The position numbers and the translations under genes are program-made. Of a stretch of 64,000 nucleotides of DNA, positions 16,925 to 25,251 are shown one piece after another. The stretch comes from Paenibacillus lycopersici. GTDB taxonomy: Bacteria > Bacillota > Bacilli > Paenibacillales > Paenibacillaceae. How positions within the stretch are numbered: position 1 is the stretch's first letter; each line of letters opens with the position of its first letter. The notes beneath the pieces are model-generated. The model saw only the letters and a program-made list of their open reading frames with translations, was not told where the DNA came from and did not search any database. The stretch spans positions 3,909,001 to 3,973,000 of the forward strand of contig NZ_CP048209.1 of the NCBI RefSeq assembly GCF_010119935.1. The letters run 5' to 3'.

Positions 16925-16973
16925 AGCGAGTCTGAGCGAAACCACTACTGCCATGAAGGAGCTTGCCCGCAAA

Positions 16974-17438
16974 ATGAACCGTACCGCGACAATGGAATTA
17001 TCCCCTTTGGTCAACATGCTTGATCTGAAGCCGCACCCGGAAGGCGGCTGGTATAAAGAATTGTGGAAGGCGTCGTTCGAAATTCCGCAGGACGTGCTCG
17101 GCGGCGCGTACTCCGGTCCGCGTTTCTCGGCGACGTCGATTTATTTCGTGCTTCATCCGCATGAGTGCTCCGAATGGCATACCGTCCTGTCCGACGAGCT
17201 ATGGCTTTGGCATTCGGGCAGCCCGCTGCTGCTGTCGCTCGGCGGAACCGGAGCGGATCCGGGCGTCACGGAAGAAATCGTCATCGGTCCCGATATCGCC
17301 GCCGGACAGCGCCCGCAAGCGCTCGTGCCCGCGAACGTCTGGCAGAAGGCCAAGCCGCTCGGCGACGAGCCCGTGCTCGTCTCCTGCGTCGTGGCGCCGG
17401 GGTTTCATTACGACGATTTCAAATTGATCGCGAAATAA
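16974..17438 (+). CDS. Cupin domain (DUF985) protein
   Basis: About 154 aa. It starts LVNMLDLKPHPEGGWYKE, the DUF985 hallmark, with cupin motifs SEWHTVLSDELWLWHSG and the C-terminal CVVAPGFHYDDF. ATG at 16974 has AAGGAG about 11 nt upstream; ATG at 16953 and 16890 are alternatives in frame. The fold is a beta barrel; the family has no firm general function, with some members isomerising or binding sugars. The unusual GA tract lies just upstream. Confidence 0.85.
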   Translation: MNRTATMELSPLVNMLDLKPHPEGGWYKELWKASFEIPQDVLGGAYSGPRFSATSIYFVLHPHECSEWHTVLSDELWLWHSGSPLLLSLGGTGADPGVTEEIVIGPDIAAGQRPQALVPANVWQKAKPLGDEPVLVSCVVAPGFHYDDFKLIAK

Positions 17439-17474
17439 GGCGGCCGCGGCCGCGTATCTGGGTGACGGCCCAAT

Positions 17475-17511
17475 TAAAAGCCGATCAGGATATTCCTGGT
17501 TGGCTTTTTCT
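17475..17511 (+). terminator. Intrinsic terminator
   Basis: Stem AAAGCCGATCAGGA with TCCTGGTTGGCTTT (two G-U pairs) followed by a TTTTT run, 37 bp after the cupin stop. Confidence 0.75.
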
Positions 17512-17690
17512 CATTGTCAATCCCTGCTTCATGAGTCTTTTCTCATTATTTTCTAACAAACCTGCTTCAGCGCTTGATAAATAAGGGTTTCCTTTTACAT
17601 AGGTAAATTTAACTAGATTTAGGCGTGTTATAGTAGTTTCAGAGACCAAGTCCATGGCAACTAACAACCAACGATCAGGAGGACTTCGAA

Positions 17691-18209
17691 ATGAACAGCA
17701 CGACAACGAAGAGAACGGGCAAAGGTATCGCCAAGAAGCTGGCAGCCCTTACATTAGGAATGACGATCGCTTTCACGGGCGCGGCGATGACGATCGCGCC
17801 GCAGACGACGCATGCCGCGACTTCATCTTCGACGCTCGCGAAGAAGATAACGGCCACCGGCGAGAAATATATGGGCGTTCCTTATAAATTCGGCGCGAAA
17901 GCCGGCATCACCAGCGCATTCGACTGCTCGTCCTTTATCCAATACATTTTCAAGAAGAACGGGATCAGTCTGCCGCGCTCGTCCAAGCAGCAATCCAAGG
18001 TCGGCGTGAAAGTATCCAAGAGCAACCTGAAGGCCGGCGATCTGGTCTTCTCGGATACGAACGGCGACGGCGTCATTAACCACGTCAGCCTGTACATCGG
18101 CAACGGCAAGCTGCTGCACACGTACCGCGTCGGCATCGGCGTGACGATCTCTACCTTTAAAGGAAGCACCTGGGACCGCAAATTCGTGACGGCGCGCCGC
18201 GTACTATAG
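17691..18209 (+). CDS. NlpC/P60 family cell-wall endopeptidase
   Basis: 172 aa with a Sec signal (KKLAALTLGMTIAFTG, cleavage near AQTTHAA). The NlpC/P60 catalytic residues are Cys79 (FDCSSF), His131 (NHVSLYIG) and His143. There is no separate binding domain, so it is a minimal secreted gamma-D-glutamyl-diamino acid endopeptidase. SD AGGAGG at 7 nt. Monocistronic, with its own terminator. Confidence 0.92.
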   Translation: MNSTTTKRTGKGIAKKLAALTLGMTIAFTGAAMTIAPQTTHAATSSSTLAKKITATGEKYMGVPYKFGAKAGITSAFDCSSFIQYIFKKNGISLPRSSKQQSKVGVKVSKSNLKAGDLVFSDTNGDGVINHVSLYIGNGKLLHTYRVGIGVTISTFKGSTWDRKFVTARRVL

Positions 18210-18299
18210 CCATTCGGTTCGAAGCGTTCTGTAACCGTTCGGTTCAACGCCCAAACCGGCTGTTTCCAGTCGCGCCTGCTGTCCATCATCGCAATACCG

Positions 18300-18331
18300 C
18301 GCGCAGAGGCCGATCGCTTCTGCGCGTTTTT
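18300..18331 (+). terminator. Intrinsic terminator
   Basis: CGCGCAGA / TCTGCGCG stem with additional inner pairs, then TTTTT; 90 bp after the NlpC/P60 gene. Confidence 0.8.
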
Positions 18332-18419
18332 CGCCTGGATAGGCACGCGTATACGCCCGATTCGACGGTATCCCATACACTGGTGGGAGAGCATGATTCG
18401 CTTCAGGGAGGGACACGCG

Positions 18420-18527
18420 ATGATATTGGATATCGGCTGCGGCTTGTTGAAGAGACCGGATCATTACGGCATCGACCGCTCCCCCCTGCCGGGCGTCAAC
18501 ATGGTCGGCGATCTGAATGCTTCATGC
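18420..18527 (+). pseudogene. Truncated SAM-dependent methyltransferase, N-terminal fragment
   Basis: A good SD (GGGAGGG, about 6 nt) and ATG lead into MILDIGCGLLKRPDHYGID, then PLPGVNMVGDLNA. This is the start of a class I methyltransferase (LDIGCG is motif I; GVDxVxDLN-type is motif II). Homology stops after about 34 codons, exactly where the palindromic element at 18528 begins. The frame continues to 18632 with unrelated residues. Most likely a gene decayed by a rearrangement at the palindrome. Confidence 0.65.
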
Positions 18528-18578
18528 AACGGCAAGAAGCCGCGCTTCCCGATCGGAAACGCGGCTTCTTGCCGTTGG
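18528..18578. repeat. Palindromic hairpin element (GGCAAGAAGC type), second copy
   Basis: Perfect 18-bp arms (CAACGGCAAGAAGCCGCG and complement) around a 15-nt loop. Outer arms match the palindrome at 9615-9656. No U tract. It sits between the methyltransferase remnant and the convergent permease operon. Confidence 0.75.
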
Positions 18579-18645
18579 CTGCTCATGCGATTTTGGATTA
18601 GCGCAGTATTGGATCGACGCAATATGGGATAGACAAGCTTATCGA

Positions 18646-19845
18646 TTAAGCGCGGTAGACGTATGGATCCTTCGGCTTGTCGATATCGTTCCAAGCTTTC
18701 ACTTCCAGCACGGGCAGCGTCTGCTTGAACGGCTGATAGAATTCCGAACTGAGCTTGCCGGTCACGTGCACCCACTGATCATTCTGGAACGCCTGCCCTT
18801 CCGGGAAGCGGACGAGCATGCCGAACACGCCGGAATCCGCGACGCAGTGGATAAAGCCGAAGCGGAAGACGAAGTATGCGTTGCCCTCGACCTGCTGGCC
18901 TTTATAGATAAACCCGTCGAAACCGATCTCGCGGCCGATGAACGCGTCGGGATAATTGTACAGCGCCTCGAGCCCCTTCAAGAAATTGGCATCGGAGAGC
19001 TCCAAATCTTTCGCGCCCGTGAATTCGTTCAATTCCTTCTTCGATACCTTGGCATACCCTTGCTTGCCGTAGAACACGCTCGTGTCCGGCTTCAGGAACT
19101 GGTGAAACCCGGGATTGTCGGCCGAGACGTTGAAATCCGGAAACGAGAATCCCTTGGCCTTCACGAAGCTGGAATCAAGCGTCTGCACAGGCAGGAAGAA
19201 TCCCGTCAGCAGCGGAAAGATAAGAATGCCGTAGCCTAGATACCGTTTCCAGCGGATCGGCTGCTCATGCGAGTGACCGTGATGATCGTGATGATGATCG
19301 TGGCCGTGATCGTGATTATGGCCGTGACCGTCGTGATCGTGTTCGCCGTGAACGTGGTTGTGACCGTGTTCGCGATGGTCGTGATGATCATGATGGTCAT
19401 GGTGACCGTGTTCGCGGCTATGTCGAGCATGATCATGGTAATCTTCATGAACATAGCCGCCATGGCTTGCTTCGGCATAACCATGCTCATGCTGCCCGTG
19501 ATGGTGGTGCCCGTGCGCCGCATGATCCCCAATCGCTTGCGCATCATGCCGATGCCCCTCGCTTGCATCTTCGCCGCCTTCGGATGCCTGAAGCGCGGCG
19601 AGCAGCGCGCTGCCTTCGGCTTCCGCAGACTGCCGTTCCGCCTCCAGCTTCGCCTTTCGCTTGCCCGCGTCCTTCTCCTTGGCGTACAACCGGATAAACT
19701 CGAACGCGAACAAGACGACGAGCAGCGCGATGGCGCTCCGGGACAAGTACGCATACTTCATATTGATGTACTTGTTCAAGTTGCCGTTCATGTTCATCAT
19801 CAGGAACAGGCACGCGAATCCCGCCAACAAATAGAGTCGTATCAT
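18646..19845 (-). CDS. TIGR03943 family permease subunit (YcgQ-like) with large His-rich insert
   Basis: 399 aa. It has two N-terminal helices, then residues about 98-193 extremely rich in His/Asp (HDHHDHHDH, HDHGHDHHHDHHG), then a third helix (GILIFPLLTGFF) and an extracytoplasmic C-terminal domain ending VLEVKAWNDIDKPKDPYVY. ATG at 19845 overlaps the partner permease stop (ATGA) and has GGAGG at 9 nt. The His-rich loop suggests binding of Zn, Ni or another divalent metal, though direct transport is not shown for the family. Confidence 0.85.
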   Translation of the reverse strand: MIRLYLLAGFACLFLMMNMNGNLNKYINMKYAYLSRSAIALLVVLFAFEFIRLYAKEKDAGKRKAKLEAERQSAEAEGSALLAALQASEGGEDASEGHRHDAQAIGDHAAHGHHHHGQHEHGYAEASHGGYVHEDYHDHARHSREHGHHDHHDHHDHREHGHNHVHGEHDHDGHGHNHDHGHDHHHDHHGHSHEQPIRWKRYLGYGILIFPLLTGFFLPVQTLDSSFVKAKGFSFPDFNVSADNPGFHQFLKPDTSVFYGKQGYAKVSKKELNEFTGAKDLELSDANFLKGLEALYNYPDAFIGREIGFDGFIYKGQQVEGNAYFVFRFGFIHCVADSGVFGMLVRFPEGQAFQNDQWVHVTGKLSSEFYQPFKQTLPVLEVKAWNDIDKPKDPYVYRA

Positions 19846-20771
19846 CCCAGCAGCCTCCCAACCAGCAGCGATACGCCGAGCGTGCAGACGACGATGAGCC
19901 CGATCAAGACGAGCACGAATCTGCCGCGGAACACGCCGAGCAGCATCAAGGTATTCTTGATATCGATCATCGGTCCGAACACGAGGAACGCCGACAGCGC
20001 GCCGACGGAGAACGTGCTGCGGAACGACGATGCGATGAACGCATCCGCTTCCGAGCAGAGCGACATGACGAATGCCAGGCAGATCATGACGAGCGAGGCT
20101 GCGACGGGATTGCCGCCGAGCTTCATGAGCGACGACGTCGGAATGAACGTCTGCATGGATGCCGCAATGAATGCGCCGAGCACCAGATATTTGCCAACGG
20201 AGAAAAACTCGTCGATCGCGTGCAGCATCACATCGTACAAGCGCCGGTACATCGGCATGCTGACACGCGGAATCGTCGGCTGTTCCGAAGCCGCAGCCGT
20301 TTCCAGCGCGGCAGTGCCCAGCTCCGCATCCTCCCGCAGCCGCATCGGCAGCTTCGGATACAGGTACGACAGGATAATCGCCGTCGCGTAGGCGACGACC
20401 ACGGCCGCTCCCCCGCGCACGAGCACCATGCGCCAGTCGTTGCCGAACGCGATATACGTCGCGAACAGCACGACGGGATTGATGATCGGGCCCGTCAGCA
20501 TGAACGCGATGCCAGCGTGCAGAGGCACGCCTTTGCGCAGCAGCCTCCGCGTGATCGGCACGATGCCGCATTCGCAGGCGGGAAACAGCAGCCCGACGCC
20601 GCAGCCGAGCAAGGACGCCGCGAACCGGTTGCGCGGCATGACACGGGCGATCCAGCGTTCCGACAGAAACGTCTGAATGAGCCCGGAGACGATCACGCCG
20701 AGCAGGATGAACGGAATGGCTTCCATGATCATGCTGAGAAAAATCGTATTCAGTTGTAGAAATGTAACCAC
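19842..20771 (-). CDS. Putative permease (DUF318/COG0701, YcgR-like)
   Basis: 309 aa, about eight helices. The family signature PACECGIVPITRRLLRKG is at residues about 64-81, and a second half-repeat contains SLCSEADAF. It is translationally coupled to the TIGR03943 partner, the usual pairing. Transported substrate is unknown; the Cys pair in PACEC and the His-rich partner point to metal handling (inference). No Zur-type operator was recognised upstream. Confidence 0.88.
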   Translation of the reverse strand: MVTFLQLNTIFLSMIMEAIPFILLGVIVSGLIQTFLSERWIARVMPRNRFAASLLGCGVGLLFPACECGIVPITRRLLRKGVPLHAGIAFMLTGPIINPVVLFATYIAFGNDWRMVLVRGGAAVVVAYATAIILSYLYPKLPMRLREDAELGTAALETAAASEQPTIPRVSMPMYRRLYDVMLHAIDEFFSVGKYLVLGAFIAASMQTFIPTSSLMKLGGNPVAASLVMICLAFVMSLCSEADAFIASSFRSTFSVGALSAFLVFGPMIDIKNTLMLLGVFRGRFVLVLIGLIVVCTLGVSLLVGRLLG

Positions 20772-20940
20772 GGCTTACCTCCCTGGGCGAAACGGCCGGC
20801 GAAGTCCTTCCGGCGACGCGGCTCGTTTCGTGCATGCGTATATAATCTACGTCCCCTATCTATCTGTTCCCTCATTATCTATCATTCTTCCGCCGAAATC
20901 CAATGACGGTTCTGCGTCGGCGCCGCCGCGTCCGACCGTT

Positions 20941-20985
20941 TACCCCAAAAGGCTGATTTCGCCAAAATAGCGGAACCTCTGTCCT
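20941..20985 (-). repeat. Partial copy B of the four-box dispersed element
   Basis: About 45 bp on the minus strand nearly identical to box 1 and its flank at 5169-5213 (GGACAGAGGTTCCGCTATTT core). Only one of the four boxes is present. Confidence 0.75.
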
Positions 20986-21101
20986 CAACCCCTAAGGTCG
21001 ACGATCCTCCCGGCACATACGGCGTCAAACGTTCCAGGGCAGCCCGAAGAGGCTGTCCCGCAAGCGATCGCATGCCATGGGAACAGCCCGTTTATTAAGC
21101 G

Positions 21102-21146
21102 AAAGGACCTCAACTTCCACTGCGAAGCGGAGGAAGAGGTCCTTTT
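21102..21146. terminator. Bidirectional terminator-like hairpin
   Basis: AAAGGACCTC / GAGGTCCTTT stem with additional inner pairing (AACTTCC / GGAGGAA) and TTTTCCC on the plus strand. Confidence 0.45.
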
Positions 21147-21240
21147 CCCGGAGACATTCGTTTCTCAGCGGAACGCCTGCGTATCCGGTAGATGAACGGG
21201 ATAAATCCAACGCAGCGCGGACGTTCCGTCGGCTGCATGC

Positions 21241-21265
21241 AAAAGAACCGCTGCAGCAGCGGTTC
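21241..21265 (-). terminator. Terminator of the nirB-nirD-hemD operon
   Basis: Minus strand: 10-bp stem GAACCGCTGC / GCAGCGGTTC followed by TTTTGC, starting 8 bp after the hemD stop. Confidence 0.8.
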
Positions 21266-21272
21266 TCCTGAA

Positions 21273-22106
21273 CTAATTGGCGGCAAGCAGACGCTCCCCG
21301 GCTTCGTTGTAGTACTTGCTCATCGCGACAAGCATATTGCCCATTCGCTCTTCCTCCGGATACAAGACGCGCGAGACGCCCTCTTCCCGCATCGCTTCCG
21401 CGGTCACTTTGCCGATCGCGACAGGGAGAACGCGGGCTGCGAATGCATCGCGAACCGCTTCTGCCACGCCCAGCCTCTCCGCGCATCCCATTACAAAACG
21501 AACCTGGACCGTGCTCGTCAAAGCGACGGCATCTATCCTTCCGTGGATGATCTCCTGCAGCAGCTGCTCGATGACCTCATCGACGGGCGGTATATGCCGA
21601 TAGGGCAGCAGTTCCTCGCATACGGCCCCTCGCCGCGCCAGCTCTGCAGTTAGCTTCGGCGCCGGATCTCCGTACAGCTGAAGCGCAACGCGGCTTCCCC
21701 GCAGATCGTAACCGTCGTCGAGCGCTCGCAGCAGTCCGGCCGTCGTACCGTCATCATCGCGCGCTTCGTGTACAAGGCCAAGCTTGCGAAGCGCATTGAC
21801 CGTCTTGTATCCGCGTGCCGCAAGCTTCATCCGGCCAAGCGCAGCGAGGAACGGCTCAGCTAAGCCGAGGTTTTCCGCTGCCTGGATGAGCGCATCCGTC
21901 CCGGCTCCCGTCGTGAGAACGAGCCAATCAGCCGGTCGATCAATTAGCGACCGCAGCTGCGGCTCGATCTGCGAATCGTCGATAAACACGGTGCCTTGCG
22001 CAGGACGGATGACGGCCGTGCCGCCGAAATTGCCGATCATGCGGCTTAGCACATCGGATTGGCGGGTACCGGTTACCGCTATGATTTTGTTATCCAACCT
22101 CGCCAT
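21273..22106 (-). CDS. hemD: Uroporphyrinogen-III synthase (HemD-like) in the nitrite reductase operon
   Basis: 277 aa. Sequence features of the HemD two-domain fold include VTGTRQSDVLSRMI near the N-terminus, WLVLTTGAGTDAL, and the C-terminal segment DAVALTSTVQVRFVMG followed by VAIGKVTAEAMREEGV. It cyclises hydroxymethylbilane to uroporphyrinogen III, the precursor of the sirohaem needed by NirB. It lies 15 nt after nirD, so its place in this operon fits sirohaem supply. Confidence 0.85.
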   Translation of the reverse strand: MARLDNKIIAVTGTRQSDVLSRMIGNFGGTAVIRPAQGTVFIDDSQIEPQLRSLIDRPADWLVLTTGAGTDALIQAAENLGLAEPFLAALGRMKLAARGYKTVNALRKLGLVHEARDDDGTTAGLLRALDDGYDLRGSRVALQLYGDPAPKLTAELARRGAVCEELLPYRHIPPVDEVIEQLLQEIIHGRIDAVALTSTVQVRFVMGCAERLGVAEAVRDAFAARVLPVAIGKVTAEAMREEGVSRVLYPEEERMGNMLVAMSKYYNEAGERLLAAN

Positions 22107-22121
22107 ACTCGCGCGCCCCCT

Positions 22122-22454
22122 CTACGATACTTTCGTCTTGCTTAACGCCATCCGCAGAATCACGTTCTCATGCTCGTCGATGAAGACCGGAAACCGCTGC
22201 ACGCAGCCGTCATCCGGCGCCTGCACCAGCCCGTCATTCAGGTCGATCTTCCAGTCGTGAAGCGGACAATAGACGTGACTGCCGCACACCATGCCTTCCG
22301 ACAACTTGCCGCCCTTGTGCGGACATCGATTCTCGATCGCGGTCACGGTGCCGTCGGATTGCTTGAACAAGGCAAGCTCGAGCTCGCCTATACGAACGAT
22401 CCGGCCTCTGCGCTCACTAAATTGGGACACATGCCCGATGACGTACTCATTCAT
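22122..22454 (-). CDS. nirD: Nitrite reductase [NAD(P)H] small subunit, Rieske type
   Basis: 110 aa with a Rieske-like [2Fe-2S] motif C-x-H (CPHKGGKL) and C-x2-H (YCPLHDWKID). Small subunit (NirD/NasE) of assimilatory nitrite reductase. Its start overlaps the nirB stop (ATGA), implying coupled translation and equal stoichiometry. Confidence 0.95.
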   Translation of the reverse strand: MNEYVIGHVSQFSERRGRIVRIGELELALFKQSDGTVTAIENRCPHKGGKLSEGMVCGSHVYCPLHDWKIDLNDGLVQAPDDGCVQRFPVFIDEHENVILRMALSKTKVS

Positions 22455-24943
22455 GCTTGGCCGCCCCCTTCGTTATGCGCTGCACCCGACTCATTGCTGG
22501 CAGCCGCTTCTATCGATAACGGCGCAGTAAGCGCCTCGAACGCATTGCGGAGATCGTCGTTCTCCACGATTTGCTTCCACGGGTCCCGCGTCTGGCCAAG
22601 CGCGACATGGATTCGTTCGTTCAGCGCGTCACGGTCCTCTTGATTCGCAAGCGCCTTCTTGATCGTCTCAAGCCCTACGCGAATCGACCATTCACTCGTC
22701 CGTTCGCCGAAGTTCGCCGTCTCCCGGTAATACTGCAAGTAAGCGCCGGTCCATTCCAGCACCTCATCCTCCGTTTTCACTTTCGTGAGCAAATCCGCCG
22801 CCCGCACGCGCATCCCGCCGTTGCCGGCAACATAGAGCTCCCAGCCGCCATCGATCGCGACAACGCCGAGATCCTTGATCGTCGCTTCCGCGCAGTTGCG
22901 GGGACAGCCGGAGACAGCGAGCTTTACCTTATGCGGCGTGTTCAACCGTTCGAATTTCTTCTCCATGTCGATGCCCATCTTGATCGCATCCTGCGTGCCG
23001 AAGCGGCAAAATGTATTGCCGACGCATGTTTTGACCGTCCGCAGCGCTTTGCCGTACGCATAACCTGACGGCATGTCGAGATCCTTCCACATGTTCGGGA
23101 GGTCTTCCTTCTTCACGCCGAGCAGGTCGATCCGCTGACCGCCGGTGATCTTCACAAGAGGCACATGATACTTCTCTGCGACCGCTGCGATCTTCTTCAA
23201 GTCCTCCGGCGTTGTCACGCCGCCATAAATCCGGGGAACGACCGAGAATGTTCCGTCCTTCTGGATATTGGCGTGGTTGCGCTCGTTCACGAACCGGGAT
23301 TCCGGCTCATCCTCATGCTCCTTCGGATAGAGCATGCCAATGTAATAATTAAGCGCAGGGCGGCACTTGGAGCACCCCTCCGGATTGCTCCATTCAAGGA
23401 CATGCATCACTTCTTTCGTTGTCCTGAGCCTCATCCGGCGAATGGCCTCGACAACATCGTCCCGCGTGAGCGGGGTACATCCGCAAATCCCTTCCTTCAC
23501 CGGCGCGACCTGCTCCGAGCCGATCGTCGCCGCCAGTAACGCCTCCACGACCGGCTTGCACGCGCCGCAGCTGCCCGATGCTTTGGTGCAGGCTTTGATT
23601 TCGCCGATGCTGACGCAGCCTCGTTCCGTAATAGCGGCGACAATGGTCTCTTTCGCCACGCCGTTACAGCCGCAGACGATCTCGTCGCCGTTCATCGCGG
23701 CCGCGAGGTCGATCGGGCTGGCGCTTCGCCCGCCGCCGCCAGGGGAACCTGCCCCGCCGAACAAAATTTCTTTCTCGCGGCCCGAATAATCCTCGCCGCT
23801 CCGAATCGCCGAATACACTTTGGAGCTCTCGGACGTGTCTCCGAACAGCACCGCGCCGACCACTTTGCCGTGCTCGAACACGATTTTCTTATAGACGCCT
23901 TCAAGGTCGTCCTGCACGCGAAGCGCCTTCGTCCCCGGACCGTCCGCATAGCGTCCCGCCGAAAATACATGTACGCCGGAAACCTTCAATTTCGTGGAAA
24001 CCACGGACCCCTTGTAGCCGTCGACCGCGATGCCCGCAAGCTTCTTCGCGAGGACAGCGCCTTGCTCATACAGAGGGGCGACAAGTCCATAGGTCGTTTC
24101 TCTATGCTCCGCGCACTCGCCGACGGCATAGATATTCGCTGCGCTCGTCTGCATATAATCGTCTACGACGATGCCGCGATTCACTTCGATGCCGCTTACC
24201 CGCGCAAGCCGAACGTTCGGCCGAATGCCGACCGCCATCACGATCAGATCGGCCGCTTCCTCCGTGCCGTCCTGAAAACGAAGTCCGCTCACCCTGGCAT
24301 CGCCGAGAATGGCATTCGACTGCTTTTGCAGCAAGAATCGCATCCCTTGCCGTTCCAGCTCATCTTGCAGCATGCGCGAGGCTGCCCAATCGAGCTGGCG
24401 TTCCATAATGTGACCGTGTTTGTGAACGACGCTGACTTCCATATTCAGATGAATCAAGCCGCTCGCCGCTTCCAGACCAAGCAGCCCTCCGCCGATAACG
24501 ATCGCTTTGCGGTAGCGCTTCGCCGTTTCGATCATCGTCTCGCAATCTTTAATATCGCGGAACGCGATGACACCTTCTTTATCCGCCCCGGGCAGCGAAA
24601 GCATATACGGAAGCGAGCCTGTCGCCAGCACCAGCTCATCATACGGAATGACGGCGCCTTTATCCGTGACGATCTGCTTCGCCGCCGAATCGATTGCCGT
24701 TACGCTCTCGCCCGCATGAAGCGTGATGCGATTGTCGCGGTACCAATCCCAATCGTTCAATATAATATCCTGCATGCTCGAATCGCCGGCGAGTACGGAC
24801 GAGAGCATAATCCGGTTGTAGTTCGGATACGGCTCGGCGCCGATAATCGTAATGTCGTACCGATTCGGGTTCAGCTTCAGCAACTGCTCTACGAACGACA
24901 CGCCGGCCATCCCGTTGCCGACCATCACCAATCGTTGTTTCAT
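22451..24943 (-). CDS. nirB: Nitrite reductase [NAD(P)H] large subunit
   Basis: 830 aa (NirB/NasD), reducing nitrite to ammonium. Domains in order: FAD/NAD(P) pyridine nucleotide-disulfide oxidoreductase (MVGNGMAGV near the N-terminus to about 400); two BFD-type [2Fe-2S] modules (CGCNGVAKET...CGACKP and CGCTPLTRDD...CSKCRP); then the nitrite/sulfite reductase half with the sirohaem-4Fe4S cysteines (CVGNTFCRFGTQ and SGCPRNCAEA). ATG at 24943 follows GAGGAG at about 10 nt. The 120-nt leader carries an ANTAR target and a terminator. Confidence 0.96.
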   Translation of the reverse strand: MKQRLVMVGNGMAGVSFVEQLLKLNPNRYDITIIGAEPYPNYNRIMLSSVLAGDSSMQDIILNDWDWYRDNRITLHAGESVTAIDSAAKQIVTDKGAVIPYDELVLATGSLPYMLSLPGADKEGVIAFRDIKDCETMIETAKRYRKAIVIGGGLLGLEAASGLIHLNMEVSVVHKHGHIMERQLDWAASRMLQDELERQGMRFLLQKQSNAILGDARVSGLRFQDGTEEAADLIVMAVGIRPNVRLARVSGIEVNRGIVVDDYMQTSAANIYAVGECAEHRETTYGLVAPLYEQGAVLAKKLAGIAVDGYKGSVVSTKLKVSGVHVFSAGRYADGPGTKALRVQDDLEGVYKKIVFEHGKVVGAVLFGDTSESSKVYSAIRSGEDYSGREKEILFGGAGSPGGGGRSASPIDLAAAMNGDEIVCGCNGVAKETIVAAITERGCVSIGEIKACTKASGSCGACKPVVEALLAATIGSEQVAPVKEGICGCTPLTRDDVVEAIRRMRLRTTKEVMHVLEWSNPEGCSKCRPALNYYIGMLYPKEHEDEPESRFVNERNHANIQKDGTFSVVPRIYGGVTTPEDLKKIAAVAEKYHVPLVKITGGQRIDLLGVKKEDLPNMWKDLDMPSGYAYGKALRTVKTCVGNTFCRFGTQDAIKMGIDMEKKFERLNTPHKVKLAVSGCPRNCAEATIKDLGVVAIDGGWELYVAGNGGMRVRAADLLTKVKTEDEVLEWTGAYLQYYRETANFGERTSEWSIRVGLETIKKALANQEDRDALNERIHVALGQTRDPWKQIVENDDLRNAFEALTAPLSIEAAASNESGAAHNEGGGQA

Positions 24944-24970
24944 CGCTTTCCACTCCTCGTATACAAACAT

Positions 24971-25011
24971 AAAAGCCTACCCCGCTGTCATGATGAAGAG
25001 CAGGATAGGCT
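24971..25011 (-). terminator. Leader terminator upstream of nirB
   Basis: Minus strand: 13-bp stem AGCCTATCCTGCT with AGCGGGGTAGGCT (two G-U) around a 12-nt loop, then TTTT. It lies 28 nt before the nirB ATG, so it must be read through for expression. Its 5' arm overlaps the 3' strand of ANTAR hairpin P2. Confidence 0.88.
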
Positions 25012-25044
25012 CCATTGCCTTAGGAAGCGGCACGCCATTGTGCC
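25007..25044 (-). promoter_or_regulatory. ANTAR two-hairpin RNA target in the nirB leader
   Basis: P1 at 25029-25044: stem GGCAC/GTGCC, hexaloop AATGGC. P2 at 25007-25020: stem AGGC/GCCT, hexaloop AATGGA. Both loops have A at position 1 and G at position 4, the bases required in known ANTAR targets (EutV, NasR types). P2 shares 5 nt with the terminator 5' arm, so ANTAR binding to P2 would block termination. Confidence 0.85.
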
Positions 25045-25067
25045 ATTCCATTCGTATTCTTGGGTTT

Positions 25068-25096
25068 AGTATAGCTGCCAGAGAACGATATGTCAA
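25068..25096 (-). promoter_or_regulatory. Sigma-A promoter of nirB-nirD-hemD
   Basis: TTGACA, a 17-nt spacer, TATACT on the minus strand. Start near 25061, giving a leader of about 120 nt. Confidence 0.85.
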
Positions 25097-25165
25097 TAAA
25101 GTTAACACATGAAATCTATAAAAGGACAAACCGATTCGATTCACAAGATATCACCCATTTACTCA

Positions 25166-25194
25166 TCGACTAAACCTGCATTTGATGTTATATT
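25166..25194 (+). promoter_or_regulatory. Probable promoter of the ANTAR gene
   Basis: TCGACT, a 17-nt spacer, TATATT on the plus strand, divergent from the nirB promoter. Confidence 0.5.
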
Positions 25195-25251
25195 AGATTA
25201 CATAATTCCACTGTACATCTAAATGTCTGGCATGAATGCCATCTTCGCGAG

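Larger units (their letters stand above)
20772..21272. other. 500-bp intergenic region with repeat remnant and hairpins
   Basis: No gene is supported. It contains the permease promoter region at the left, a one-box partial copy of the four-box element (20941-20985), a long hairpin (21102-21146) and the hemD terminator (21241-21265). Confidence 0.7.
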
